Assembly: GCA_011037195.1 (NCBI GenBank)
Contig: JAAEAF010006382.1
Coordinates: 1-64,000, forward strand
Reading direction: 5' to 3'
Origin: Triatoma infestans
Lineage: Eukaryota; Arthropoda; Insecta; Hemiptera; Reduviidae
DNA: 64,000 nucleotides
Part shown: positions 63,796 through 64,000 of the stretch, piece after piece
Numbering within the stretch: position 1 is the first letter of the stretch
Layout of the letters: each line of letters begins with the position of its first letter
Notes under the pieces: generated by a model
What the model was told of the DNA's origin: nothing
The model's input: only the letters and a program-made list of their open reading frames with translations
Databases searched by the model: none
Made by a program: the position numbers and the translations under genes

Positions 63796-64000
63796 ATATT
63801 TTGAGGCCCGTTCCATGAATCAGAAAAAATGGTAGTCGATAGAAAGGTATAAGTTGAAAAAGTCGTTTTTTTTTAAGTTTATGTAGATTTTCCCATTGTT
63901 ATAACATTGAAATCAAGTAAACATTTAATATAAATTATAAGTTTAAAAGTTTTCAATAATAACTACGTAATGTGGTAGTAAGAGAAAGTCATGTAAGTGG
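63796..64000 (+). repeat. High-copy repeat, continuing off the window
   Basis: TTTTGAGGCCCGTTCCATGA resumes the family after the LTR. GTAGTAAGAGAAAGTCATG near the last base is the family's right-end motif. Confidence 0.6.

Overview
The window is AT-rich eukaryotic, almost certainly insect, DNA. It has host exons with canonical splice sites, mariner, hAT, Penelope-like (PLE), Ty3/Gypsy and jockey/R1/I-type elements, tRNA-derived SINEs and long homopolymer runs. A sap-feeding hemipteran would fit the element mix, but that is only a guess. The one host gene I can name is a tyrosylprotein sulfotransferase (TPST) on the minus strand at the left edge. Its first two coding exons (3480-3334 and 1408-1278) are present and the rest lies left of the window. 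A possible terminal exon near 10.6 kb is unassigned. Everything else recognisable is mobile-element sequence, mostly decayed and often nested.

Layout. 1.3-3.5 kb: TPST exons, with a PLE-type inverted dyad in the intron. 4.6-10.4 kb: SINEs, a high-copy noncoding repeat, and a jockey-like LINE tail. 12.7-18 kb: R1-like LINE tail with an adjacent duplication, a Tc1/mariner-superfamily relic, another RT tail, and a rearranged Gypsy element bounded by inverted LTR heads. 18.3-21 kb: a hAT element interrupted by a PLE-type dyad, then a PLE GIY-YIG tail with a hammerhead-like motif. 21-25.3 kb: the high-copy repeat and a solo LTR. 25.7-28.5 kb: LINE RNase H fragment and a pogo/jerky-type remnant with a PHD-like finger. 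30-35.6 kb: solo LTR, a PLE with inverted ribozyme-bearing ends, and another solo LTR. 36.4-37.8 kb: GC-rich unit plus T-rich tract. 38.5-43.5 kb: SINEs, repeats and a mariner relic. 43820-52795: a complete-ended Ty3/Gypsy element with TAAG target duplication. 54-63 kb: LINE tails, a palindromic PLE remnant, a full-length mariner and a long jockey-like LINE. 63.4 kb: a third solo LTR.

The most unusual signals are as follows. (1) Several PLE-derived inverted dyads carry hammerhead-like motifs, all with one extra nucleotide before helix II. (2) A Gypsy-family insertion has an LTR head at both ends in opposite orientation, yet is bracketed by a 4-bp duplication. (3) A hAT element has ends that resemble, from memory, a vertebrate repeat. 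(4) The Gypsy element has a gag-pol -1 frameshift signal and a SAP-like motif at the Gag N-terminus. (5) An abundant noncoding repeat is built of roughly 300-bp sub-units. All recognition is by eye; no searches were run.
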